Below, piece after piece: positions 37,501-45,797 of a stretch of 64,000 nt of DNA. Under the pieces are notes generated by a model. The model ran no database searches. It saw only the letters and a list, made by a program, of their open reading frames with translations, and had not been told where the DNA came from. Source of the stretch: Bedellia somnulentella (taxonomy: Eukaryota > Arthropoda > Insecta > Lepidoptera > Bedelliidae); the NCBI GenBank assembly GCA_963576735.1, contig OY755173.1, forward strand, positions 13,982,873-14,046,872. The letters are read 5' to 3'. The stretch's first letter is position 1. Each line of letters starts with the position of its first letter. Made by a program: the position numbers and the translations under genes.

Positions 37501-39223
37501 AATTCAAGACCACACACGATGCAATATGATATTAAAACAATTAGAACACGATCAAAAGGAATTACAATACTACAATGAGCTTCTGCTGAATCAGGCATTT
37601 GAAACAAGAGACGGGTTTCACTCCAGACAGCGTCGGCGCCGCGGCCTTATCGACGGCGTGGGTTATGTAGCAAACAGCTTGTTCGGTATATTGGATGAGA
37701 GATTCGCAGAAAAATACACACAAGATATTAAATTATTAAAAGAAAATACCAAACATATATATACGCTCTATAAAAATCAGACCTCAGTAATCGAAGCTGA
37801 ATATAACCTTTTGAAAAGAACCGAAGAAATCATGACGAATCAGCATAAAACTATCAGCAAGCATCTTTACAAATTAGATACCTCGATTGACAACGTTACC
37901 TTACAAGTTAGTAGATTAACCATATCTGAAGATTTTTCACTGACATCTATCACCGCTGTTAACATAATATCAAATTTAAGGAGGGTGCAAGATGCCTTAT
38001 TGAGCACATTATTAGATATTTATCATGCGCGCTTTAACATACATCTTCTGAGCCCGGAACAGTTCCGAAAGGAGTTGCAAATTATATCTAGCCAACTCAC
38101 AAAGGACCTTACATTACCGATAGAAGATATATCAAGCGGCTATCACGAAATATACAAGCTTTTAAGCGTAAAATCAAGAATAACTAACGACTACGTGATA
38201 TTTGAAATCAAATTTCCTCTGATCAGTCGTGATAATTTCCAATTATATAAATTAATTGCTGTCCCACACAATATTAACGACAGAATGATCCAAATAATTC
38301 CAAGAGCATCTCATGTTGCAATGAATTTACCAAAGGACGCATACATAGACACTAATAATTATGAACTACAGCAGTGCTTACACCAAAGAAAGGTTTATTT
38401 ATGCAAACTAAATAGCCCTATTAAACAAATGAGTGCAGAAGAAAACTTTTGTAAATTAGATAATAATGGAAATTGTCAAATACAAACAACTACATGCATG
38501 GATCAATGGCTTGAATTAACAGAGCCTTCTACATATTTATATTTTCATTGTTACTTATACACCATGAGAATTATTTGCGACCATGATATTAAGACCATAC
38601 AATTGGAGAATTCTGGTATTATACGCTTAGAAAATAAATGTATAGCTAAAGGGAGAGATTTCACATTTTATTCGAACATACCACAAACAAATACGTTAAA
38701 CATCAGTCATCAGATGATTTATGACTTTGAAATAGCACCAATAAATCACTTTTTGAATTTAACCATGCCCACTGCGTATAACTATAGCACTAGCGACACA
38801 AACCTTTCAACCTCACTCAGCGACGTGAAGCAAAAAATTGAATTATTAAAGCGTGAAGATATGAATGAAGATATAGAACTGTCGGGACATGACATTCACC
38901 AGTATGTAGTGTCATACATGGGGGTGGCAGGAGCCGTCGGGCTAGCAGTGGCGGTGTGGTGGCGGCGGCGCGGGAGCCCGGGACGCGCTCCCCGCGCCCA
39001 GCCACAGCAGCAGACTGAATTAAGTGTTACGAGTATAAGTGATAGAGTGTTAAGTGATAGTGTTTTTAGTGACAGTGTGATAAGTGCGCGAAAGCAGAGC
39101 ACGGCTGACCGTCAGCCTAGTGGTTATGTGTTAAGTGAGCAAAGCCAATCAATGGTGGACATTGCAACATCTCCCATAATTACTAAAAGAGTGTACATTG
39201 ACGTTGAAGATAGTCGAGTATAA
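31520..39223 (+). CDS. BEL/Pao gag-pol-env-like polyprotein, 2567 aa
   Basis: Domains in order: gag-like N-terminus with a DUF1759-type region (about residues 270-450); Cys/His cluster (CPLCKLDHGLFSC, about 505-560); aspartic protease ALIDQGSQISLI (about 635); reverse transcriptase with YMDD (about 1035); RNase H beginning YCDASTKAYAAV (about 1210); integrase zinc segment (H...H...CVICRKNK, about 1515-1560); DDE core around DYTGF, YSDNGTNF and GLWEKAVG (about 1590-1710); DUF5641-type C-terminal domain (about 1810-1880). After that comes an envelope-like extension: hydrophobic leader near 1920, furin-like RQRRRR followed at once by a glycine-rich hydrophobic GLIDGVGY segment (about 2040), a cysteine-containing ectodomain, and a membrane span near 2460-2480 with an Arg-rich cytoplasmic start. 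This resembles F-type fusion proteins of baculoviruses and insect errantiviruses. No stop or frameshift, so the element may be active; ATG at 31520 is the first in-frame start. Confidence 0.95.
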   Translation: MEDVYNAQSELLSIMEKLFNNIKKDGADRKSAPTYIKRKLETLEAYWIEYLANHKSLIPYEDKERPYFARREFDKAEQLYSGIKNYLNRLASEQAGETTERSVYDQLSVASNDKPSTSQARAETPNPCNQSERAGNTRSGGLQQQDDFMEEKYREATYSNIINKRSTGAFSRLDEMLNKQSINFKALMRTIKGINIDTIAEKWKFEDTLKQLQSRWSVIDSLHWEIEAIVDSEDESYEESFTYHENIYNKLKEEINIKLWSVSHREYITPQIDIPVFTGNYHQWVSFKNLFMEAVHLNPSLSKSQKMQYLKGKIRGDAERLIQHLQISSENYTTCWDILNHRYENKKLIFSSHLNIILNLPNLQHQSLIQIKKLHDTTKESLNAIKNLGVDISTWDPIIVHILAQKLDNETHADYVESLKQPRELPNLQELLEFLENKFTMLEQSRRKQDIPQKETYLNSNNYSGYPKKPHAMNANAYNKYPTYHRNSQSPKQFNKSYHVTAPIIKCPLCKLDHGLFSCQKFIEQSNEMKLRTLTRLDICKNCLYSHYGKPCFSVRRCRICGDCHNTLIHDATVRRPTTSNPASSNIRPIYRNQQNDSQVRTSHVTQENASEILLSTAMIKVRANDGSYKVMRALIDQGSQISLITEHAAQQLGLKRQHCKGVIFGVGENESNCKGKLNITIESIYNNFSLNIEVLIMNQLIKNLPNSSLPKQNWSHIYNIDLADKEFYISRPVDLLLGADIYSSIMQEGLIRGRSQYEPLAQRTQLGWLLSGKIQSFHCNVILTQIQDIKNFWEIEDISDKPELSSEDQKCIEYYQETTRRRPDGRYEVRIPMREGYEKELGSSKALAVAQFNNLEKSLIKRLELTKQYEDFMKEYIDLNHMKISYNDPSNTQCYLPHHAVLRAESSTTKVRVVFNASAKTTSGNSLNDLMHKGPNLQLDLQSLILKFRQYRYAYTADIEKMYRQIMINENDQSLQKIVWRDSFNHKLTDFQLMTVTYGTKAAPFLAMMTLKRLATDEKQNYPEAAKIVEKSMYMDDLVHGCDDIFQGQKHIYQLNQLLKAGGFTLRKWSSNEPQLLKNLREDINHSNDLYYFKFDSSSKTLGVQWNTNEDQFSFQHNINVQPVTKITKRKLLAEISKIFDPLGWIAPVVTKLKLLFQAVWRENLKWDDELPSKLKMEWLKMKEDINNINDIKIPRWIGTSQGVKFEIHGYCDASTKAYAAVLYARVIKEFQCSVVLIAAKTKLVPYNKSVSLPRLELCGAELLAKLTKKVMECFSNYEIKLYGWCDSMVVLGWLHGDQNRWKPFVTNRVKKIKEVIPADYWNYIKTNDNPADAASRGLTFSQLKNQSLWWKGPTYLSELSEINYQRINYSTNHEIKRSCNVVIKQDNISIINQLLEKYNSFTKVILILAWVIRALTPCRVQRPTYVTLPELNAAKLRIVKHIQYCEFSDDINNLKKKQTVNTNSKLLNLQPYLDSTGILRVGGRLRNADLPFETKHPMIIPHNHRLTQLIIDQAHELTYHGGVKLTLSTIRRKFWIVGGVNVTKKQLRNCVICRKNKPELNAQRMGDLPEARCNPAPPFYHTGVDYTGFVDIKLNKGRGAKTTKGYIAVFICMVTKAVHLELVSELTSEAFLAALRRMAARRGTPRYIYSDNGTNFIKANRVLQEGYDQLKHIFNDTFLKEITEMKIEFRFNAQTWASAGGLWEKAVGSLKYHLKRVIGSQKLTFEEYSTLLSQLEACLNSRPLCNLTENIEDLECLTPAHFLNGRVGGDVIETAEDARTRWNLITRSFKDIWKHWKSEYLVQLSAKSKWLKQRKNIEIGDVVIIHEENLPAGKWAMGRVVEVHPGSDGLVRVVTLKTKNGYLKRPITKISLLPLSTKTENNQNTKAINKEAKSEDTNRPPIKVKQNTQKTSFISMAISLLLFMTILSPSEAMFTLSKFDHNNKSLYVDPVANLRLIRDDWTMISYFNMAPYWEGFRATEKYLLYLQKICAIIQDHTRCNMILKQLEHDQKELQYYNELLLNQAFETRDGFHSRQRRRRGLIDGVGYVANSLFGILDERFAEKYTQDIKLLKENTKHIYTLYKNQTSVIEAEYNLLKRTEEIMTNQHKTISKHLYKLDTSIDNVTLQVSRLTISEDFSLTSITAVNIISNLRRVQDALLSTLLDIYHARFNIHLLSPEQFRKELQIISSQLTKDLTLPIEDISSGYHEIYKLLSVKSRITNDYVIFEIKFPLISRDNFQLYKLIAVPHNINDRMIQIIPRASHVAMNLPKDAYIDTNNYELQQCLHQRKVYLCKLNSPIKQMSAEENFCKLDNNGNCQIQTTTCMDQWLELTEPSTYLYFHCYLYTMRIICDHDIKTIQLENSGIIRLENKCIAKGRDFTFYSNIPQTNTLNISHQMIYDFEIAPINHFLNLTMPTAYNYSTSDTNLSTSLSDVKQKIELLKREDMNEDIELSGHDIHQYVVSYMGVAGAVGLAVAVWWRRRGSPGRAPRAQPQQQTELSVTSISDRVLSDSVFSDSVISARKQSTADRQPSGYVLSEQSQSMVDIATSPIITKRVYIDVEDSRV

Positions 39224-39413
39224 AGTTTAATTGAATTTTTATTTTAAATATTGTTGACTTTAATTGGGGTATAATTTAATGACTAGTTAAGTTTATTAAA
39301 TAGAGATTGTTTAATTTAAGTTTCCTATCATGTAATTTGGGTTATTAAGGGGTAGAGTTGTAATTTAGCATTTAAATTGTATTTAATCATGATATCTTGT
39401 CCCGGTGGGAATA

Positions 39414-39635
39414 TGTTCGGTGCAATGCACTCGAACACCTTTGTCAGCAATAGTTAGTTTTAGGTCGAACCGCGTTAACGCGTATGAGTCAGTCCAAAAT
39501 CATCTATCAATCGCGACGCGCATATCAATATCATTTGTATCATAATTTGTTAATTTTATCAGTATATTTAATATCATCTGTGGACTCGTGTTTTATTATT
39601 ATCATTATCAACTATCACCAACACTTACCCGCACA
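39414..39635 (+). repeat. 3' LTR of BEL/Pao element
   Basis: Identical to the 5' LTR. A short purine-rich stretch GGTGGGAATA just before it could serve as polypurine tract. Confidence 0.96.
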
Positions 39636-39790
39636 GTCGGAAATATTATTTTACATAAATTCTTTTTCAAAACAACTGCGATCATTTGAGCCAAAGCTTT
39701 GTCTTTGGACAAAAACGAGTAGCCTTTCAATTTTATAGTATGCCTCAAAACTTTGGTTGGTTTCCAATTGCATCTTCGGTCGGATTCGGG

Positions 39791-40157
39791 TGTTGAAGCG
39801 TTTCAACAGAAGCACGCTGACACTGGCTGAAAACATAGGAGAAGCCAGAGGCGCGTCACTTCAAGAGCCATGAAACAACAACGTATTAGCTGTCATTCAT
39901 TAATGTATAAATACGCCGCTTCAGGCACTATTCAGCCTCTTTTTTATCTACCACAAGAAGACACAGAAGACGCGAAGTCATTTAGATTGTTCAATTAAAT
40001 ACTAAGCTAATTGTAACAGTTTCACAATAAACCCTAGTCGCAGCAAATCTGCCTTTTACTTCTGCAACCATCTGCATCACCAACCTTCAAGAGGCCCCTA
40101 CAACGTGGGTCAACTTCGTGATCGAGCAGCAGGCGCACAACAGCCTGCTATCCATCA
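39791..40157 (+). mobile_element. Solo LTR, 367 bp, TCGGG target duplication
   Basis: It starts TGTTGAAGCG, ends TATCCATCA, and is flanked by TCGGG on both sides (39786-39790, 40158-40162). Transposon copy 2 has the uninterrupted site TTCGGGTCTTTAGG (from 44097), confirming insertion. Inside are a TATA-like GTATAAATACG (about 39905) and AATAAA (about 40028), the order expected for an LTR. Different family from the BEL/Pao LTRs; superfamily not fixed. Confidence 0.85.
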
Positions 40158-41642
40158 TCGGGTCTTTAGGAAAACTGTAATGAATACGAAGAAATTAAAT
40201 AAATATAACAAATTTATTACTTATTTATTCCGTAGATAACAATTGGAAATCATTCAGCGTCGCTATAGCGCGACGAAATACATAATATACTCACTCATTA
40301 ACATCAGTTTACTAATTTAAAAATTTTACCCTCACAACAGGGTAGGATGAAAACGTGAATTATGGCAACACTGAGATACTGCATATTTTTAGGTTATGCT
40401 ATTAAAAAATTGCTCAAAATAACTAAAGAAAATGCTAGTAATCTAGTTCAACGTAATTAACATTTGAATCACTTATTTTCTGATCGCGCAATACAGAAAA
40501 ACATTAAAAAACTCACTCACTTGTGGAAACTCAATCCTTCGATGTGTTTTTCGCTGCGGCTTCCGCAGCCAAGCACGCTACACCCAACCATACCTCACTA
40601 AATAATAACTTAACTAATGGAGTCTCTTTTGTCACAATAACAATATACAAATGAATAAAATATTTCTCAAAATCAAAAGAAAACCAAAATCGCTCAAAAG
40701 TCGACGCTTTGTTTGTCACAATTTAAAAGTGTGACATCAACAAAACGGGTTACGCGATAGTGATGACAATAAAGAGTGTTCTCAATTTGACTGTATATAT
40801 TTTTTTTATTTTTGTTCGCCGATTACTTTGCCATTTATGAACCGATTTTGATATATTTTTTTTATTCGATAGAAGATACTCCTGGATTGGTACCATGATG
40901 AGGATATCAGGGTCCGATGATGGGATCCTGGAGAAATCGAGGGGAACCCTCTAATTTTATAGGCAAATGTATCGCGTTTTACATATTTTCTGAACTTATA
41001 TTGGCATTTGCTTCTGAAAATCATATCGTTATGCTGCTTTGCTGATAATGGAAGGTGTGGGTCCTTAATCACTAGGAGATAGGAAACAGTTCTTTCACCA
41101 TTTCATAAAGATTTATGCTCCTCTTCGTAGCTTTTATGAAGAGAAGTACGGGTTCACTCAACATTTCTTTTGTTATGTTATTATTACCGAGAAAGTACCA
41201 TGAGACCAGGATCTGATGATGGCATCCCAGGAAATCGAGGGGACTGTCGAAACTCACAATCATGTGACAGTGTATTTGTTTAAAACGTCGATAGGCCGGC
41301 CCTGTATAACGTGAGAACGTGGGTCCAAGCAAAGCGTGGGTACTCTGAACGGTGACAATGTCACGTGATATTCAGAAGTATTACTACCTCTGCTAACCCC
41401 TTCGGGGATATTCGGCGTGAACGTTTGAGTCTTTCTTGAGATGAAGTATTGTAGACCATCGCCTTTCGAGAGATTTCAAGAACAATGTAGAGTTACATAT
41501 GGTTGAGCCTATTTAATATCGTATATTAATAGAAATACCGGAAATACGAAGAATAATACAGTAACCGTCGCTTCCTCATTCGAAAGGCATCTTTGCCAGA
41601 TCTACCTATCTCTAAAACTCGTAAAATAAAATAATTTTTAAC

Positions 41643-42725
41643 AAAAAGAAAACCGACTTCATAGTGTAAAAAACAACCGAAAATAAACAATTTAGTACTA
41701 AAAAGTACGAAATAAGTTTTTTAATTGAATATCATGAGTATTGTGATTGATACCTTAGCAATTTCTTTAATCCACACGCGTCAGTTCAACCTACCTAAAT
41801 ATTAAAATTCTCTTAAATTAATTTTTGAGTCGGTGCCAGTCAAACAAAAGTGAATTCACCCTACTATCCATCTCTGATTATTACAATCTAAACAATATAT
41901 ATCTATCGCCTAACGTTTTAAATGGTAATACGTACAAATATAAATTTACCCTACAACTACAAGGTATCCTACATTGTACATGTGTATGAATTCGGTATGC
42001 AAAGTTTTTTTTTGGTATTTATTAAATATTTTTATTCCATAAAAAACACGAAAATAAAAGACTAATTTGAATATTTTTCATTCAAAATGAGTAATTGCAA
42101 AATTATGATTTTTTAAAGATTGTTTAACTTTTGTACTTAATGACGTCATCGATCGAAAATAACACGTAGCGACATGCAAATAAAGCGAAATGTTCAGTAA
42201 AAATGTTGCTGATTGCAAAACATTTCACGAATATCTTATCTCAAATGAAATTATTATGATATTATACTAAACAAACCTATGATTTTCGATATTTTATTAA
42301 TAAACTGCAAAAGCGAATGTCTTTGAAATAACGCTGAAGGTCAAATACTGCTATAGTTTTTTGCTTAAATAACGGGCATCTTAGCTTTGATTGATTTAAT
42401 TTCAAGAAAATATGTTTTAAAAACATAATATCTCGAAATGGTTTCGAAATCAGCACCACTTTTGTAAAACTTTGCATACCGAATTGCGAAATACACACTT
42501 ATTATTGTCAATCCTCACGTAGGCTGGCACCGACTCACAAATTAATTTAAGATAATTTTAATATTTAGGTAGGTTGAACTGACGCGTGTGGAATAAAGAA
42601 ATTGCTAAGGTATTAATCACAGTACTCATATTCAATTAAAAAACTTATTTCGTACTTTTTAGTACTAGATTGTTTATTTTCGGTTGTTTTTCCCACTATA
42701 AAGTCGGTTTTCTTTTTGTTGAAAA
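41643..42725. mobile_element. Foldback element with ~205-bp inverted arms
   Basis: Arms 41643-41850 and 42519-42725 are inverted copies (outer ends ACAAAAAGAAAACCGACTTC and complement). The arm also occurs at 8772-8964. The centre holds a 500-bp MITE. No ORF. Confidence 0.8.
41986..42484. mobile_element. MITE with GAATTCGGTATGCAAAG ends
   Basis: Ends GAATTCGGTATGCAAAGTTT and complement; aligns along its length with 45810-46304. Conserved inside both are TGACGTCA-like and ATGCAAAT motifs (42141-42185). No ORF conserved between copies. Confidence 0.75.
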
Positions 42726-43144
42726 TTATTAACATATAAGAACTTAAATAAAGGCTTCTCTTTTTAAAATCGATGACGTAACATCGCTCTGTCTATAGAG
42801 TTTATAGTCAAAGCTAAAACGTTTGATAATAATATCATATAAAAAAAGCACTGTTTGGCCGGGCCGTTTTTCATGCTTTTTTGTGTATCTTTAGTATACT
42901 ATATATGATCGATGGAAAGCAGAATTAAATTGACAAAAGTATAATAAACAATTTCAAGTTAAAAACAAACTGTAGTAATAATTAAAGGTCCAAGTTATAT
43001 CAATATCAAGATAATCAATTCAAAAATTATAATGGTATACTTTTATTAAACCTCTTTAAAATGAAAATATTTATTTATGGTGTAAAAACACATTTCAGTT
43101 AACCATTGATTGTTAAAATTTTTGAAGAAATAAATTTTATTCAT

Positions 43145-43248
43145 TCCTCTGGGTTTCCTCACGATGTTTTCCCAAACCGTTAACAACCATGATAAATTAA
43201 CCACACATATGACTTTAGAAAAGACAAATTGATGTAAACCAGAACTAA
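43145..43248 (-). mobile_element. SINE family B fragment
   Basis: Minus-strand piece from GGGTTTCCTCACGATGTTTT to AAAGACAAATTGATGT, cut short where transposon copy 2 begins at 43258. Confidence 0.65.
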
Positions 43249-43257
43249 CGCGTAGAC

Positions 43258-45101
43258 CTTTGACTATGAACACTATAGACAAAGTCATAATGCAACGGGA
43301 GAGTACCTCTTTTAGATAGCAATATTTTTCCCTGTAATGTTGCGATCACTAGAAAACAATTACCCCAATATACTATAATCACCATTCTAAAAGCTACTTT
43401 TCAATTTAAAATTGGTTACGTCAATTTATTGTTTAATTAAAGGTTTACTGTTTACTATATTATTTCCTGCAATCATATAATTAAACATACTTGCTCCTAG
43501 TGTTATACAATCTTTTTTGTTTAATTTTATCATTTATACTGATGTTTAATACACCGTGAAATCTGAAGCATTGTACTAACTTTCAGGGATGAATCTTCCC
43601 ATTATTACGAATAATTTTTTTGTACGGGACTAACTTTGTTACTGGACAAAAAAAAACAGCTGTTCCATAAGTGCAAGTTATGTAAATATCATACGGGTCA
43701 TCATGGGTATAGTGGGGTCTATGTTTGTATTTTGAAAAATAAAAGACAGCACTGTTTTGTACATGAGTTTTATTGCATTATTTACTATTGACCTTTAAAC
43801 AAAATCAGTTTCGTGTGAAAATTTCGAATTCATTCGTCTATTTCAGTCACATTTTTCAAAAGATTATGTATTCGTACATCTAAGTATTTTAAAGCTATAG
43901 CCTTTATTAACAGCACAAGGTGGTTTTCGAACGGATTTTTTTACCTAAATTCTTTTTCAAAACAACTGCGACCATTTGAGCCAAAGCTTAGTCTTTGGAC
44001 AAAAACGAGGTGCCTTTCAATTTTATGGTATGCCTCAAAACTTTGGTTGATTTCCAATTGCATCTTCCAGTGGCCGCAATCCATTTTTCTTGTAGATTCG
44101 GGTCTTTAGGAAAACTGTAATGAATACGAAGAAATTAAATGAATATAACAAATTTATTACTTACTAATTCCGTAGATAACAATTGGTAATCATTCAGCGT
44201 CGCTATAGCGCGACGAAATTCATAATATACATACATACATACATATACTCACGGCTGTGATTCCCTAGAAGGGGTAGCCAGAGCCAAGGAATTATAAATT
44301 CCTCAGCCACTTTTGGAAGTTGCGTGGGGAAAAGATGGTGAAATAAAGGTTAATGGTGATGGGTCTCCAACCGCATCGCCCAAAAATCCCTTAAAAGCCC
44401 CAATACCGTTAGTCGCCTCTTACGATCACCCACGGGTAGAAATGGGGTAGTGTTATTCTAAGCCGACACTACACGGTACGGTAAATTCATAATATACTCA
44501 CTCATTAACATCAGTTTACTAATTTGAAAATTTTATTCTAACGACAGGGTAGGATGAAAACGTGAATTATGGCAACACTGAGATACTGCATATTTTTAGG
44601 TTGTACTATTAAAAAATTGCTCAAAATAACTATAGAAAATGCTAGTCATCTAGTTCAACGTAATTAACATTTGAATCACTTATTTTCTGATCGCGCAATG
44701 TATTTATTATGTATTTATCTGTAGAAAAACATTAAAAATGTCACTCACTTGTGGAAAGTCAATCCTTCGATGTGTTTTTCGCTGTGGCTTCCGCAGCCAA
44801 GCACGCTACACCCAACCATACCTCACTAAATAATAACTTAAATAATGGAGTCTCTTTTGTCACAATAACAATATACAAATGAATAAAATCTTTCTCAAAA
44901 TCAAAAGAAAACCAAAATCGCTCACAAGACGACGCTTTGTTTGTCACAATTTAAAAGTGTGCCATCAACAAAACGGGTTACGCGATAGAGATGACAATAA
45001 AGATTTGTGTCTCTTTCTAACATATAAGAACTTAAATAAGGGCTTCTCTTTTTAAAATGGATGACGTAACATCGCTCTGTCTATAGTGTTCATAGTCAAA
45101 G
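43258..45101. mobile_element. DNA transposon copy 2 with 8-bp target duplication
   Basis: Ends CTTTGACTATGAACACTATA and complement; GCGTAGAC on both sides (43250-43257, 45102-45109). Apart from one SINE A (44231-44482) it is uninterrupted and so gives the empty-site sequence for the insertions in copy 1. Small ORFs inside are not conserved as proteins. Confidence 0.9.
44231..44482 (-). mobile_element. SINE family A copy with clear target duplication
   Basis: Flanked by the 15-base duplication AAATTCATAATATAC (44216-44230, 44483-44497); copy 1 has the empty site (about 40277). On the minus strand it runs from a GTGTAGTGTCGGC start to an (ATGT)n tail. This copy defines the family boundaries. 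Confidence 0.92.
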
Positions 45102-45307
45102 GCGTAGACGTATCTGTATTGACGGGCGGTCACGTCTGTCTACTGTCTACGCGGTCTGTTTCACGGCTGTTATTACATACTTACGCCCGATTTCTGAATT
45201 GAGTATTCAAGCTAAGAACGACTTAAGTATCATTTTATCTCATTCAGTTGTTAAGATTTCAATGCGACAGAACGATACTTAAGTTGTTCTCAGCTGGAAT
45301 ACTCAAT

Positions 45308-45797
45308 AAATAAAGAATAAATAAAGGAAAGAAAAATTTCGACACAGGCAGGAAATTTTTAACATAAACGTTCACGCCGTTTATTCCCGAAGGGGTTGGC
45401 AGAGGTACCAATACTCTTGAACTCACATGGCAAGCGCCATCTAGTTTCCAGAGAAGGTACCCATGTTTTGCTTAGACAGTGTACTCACGTGATAGGGGGC
45501 AGGCCTATCGCCGTTTTGTACGAATACACTGTCACATGACTAAGTACAACTCAGCCATGTGGGTTTCCTCACGATGTTTTCCTCAACCATGATAAATTAA
45601 CCACACATATGACTTTAGAAAAGACAAATTGGTGTAGGGCCGTCCCAGGATTGGAACTCACGCCCTTCTGTATTTCGGGCGGGTGTTCTACCCACTGGAC
45701 TATCATGTCGCTTCCCCTTTTCTTTCCTTTATTTATTCTTTATTTATTAGTAATAATCCCCACATGAGGTTTTCATGAACAAAAAGATTTAAATTAT
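45308..45797 (-). mobile_element. SINE family C copy, itself hit by SINE family B
   Basis: Duplication GGAATACTCAAT at 45296-45307 and 45798-45809. The family C 3' end (TTTCGACACAGGC complement) and 5' end (CCTCATGTGGGGATTATTAC complement) are present; most of the tRNA block is replaced by a family B copy. Confidence 0.8.
45348..45717 (-). mobile_element. SINE family B copy, near full length
   Basis: On the minus strand: GCGACATGATAGTCCAGTGG head, GAGTTCCAATCCTGG B-box, ACGGCGATAGGCCTGCCCCC, uninterrupted CACGTGAGTACACTGTC, and tail CGGCGTGAACGTTTATGTTA. It serves as the intact reference for the split copy at 25559. Confidence 0.85.

Larger units (their letters stand above)
31097..39635 (+). 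mobile_element. Complete BEL/Pao LTR retroelement with envelope-like domain, very recent
   Basis: Two 222-bp LTRs (31097-31318, 39414-39635), each TGTTCGG...GCACA, are identical throughout by eye and are flanked by the 5-bp duplication GTCGG (31092-31096, 39636-39640). A primer-binding-like TGGTCCATCGAGC begins at 31324. One uninterrupted ORF (31520-39223) encodes gag, protease, RT, RNase H, integrase and an envelope-like region. Identical LTRs, a perfect target duplication and an intact ORF imply insertion recently enough that no LTR difference has accumulated. It sits inside transposon copy 1. Confidence 0.96.
40780..42730. mobile_element. Insertion block in transposon copy 1 (absent from copy 2)
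   Basis: Copy 2 goes from GATGACAATAAAGA (about 45000) to TAACATATAAGAACTTAAATA within about 30 bases, while copy 1 has some 1.95 kb between the same landmarks. The block holds a dispersed repeat with two GATGATGGGATCC / GATGATGGCATCC motifs (40915, 41215), a SINE B fragment (41259-41430) and the foldback element 41643-42725. Exact edges unresolved. Confidence 0.65.
25293..42813. mobile_element. DNA transposon copy 1 with 8-bp target duplication, 17.5 kb because of nested insertions
   Basis: Inverted ends begin CTTTGACTATAAACACTATA (left) and the complement with one change (right). The 8-base duplication CTAAAACG lies on both sides (25285-25292 and 42814-42821). The same ends bound copy 2 at 43258-45101, and about 1.5 kb of interior aligns between them, interrupted here by all the elements listed between 25473 and 42730. 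8-bp duplications fit hAT- or P-type transposases, but the ends lack the usual hAT CAGRG, so the superfamily is open. No transposase was recognised in the shared interior. Confidence 0.88.

Noticed and set aside
33967..39102. Several minus-strand open frames of 60-90 codons
   Set aside because: Shadows of the BEL/Pao polyprotein on the other strand.
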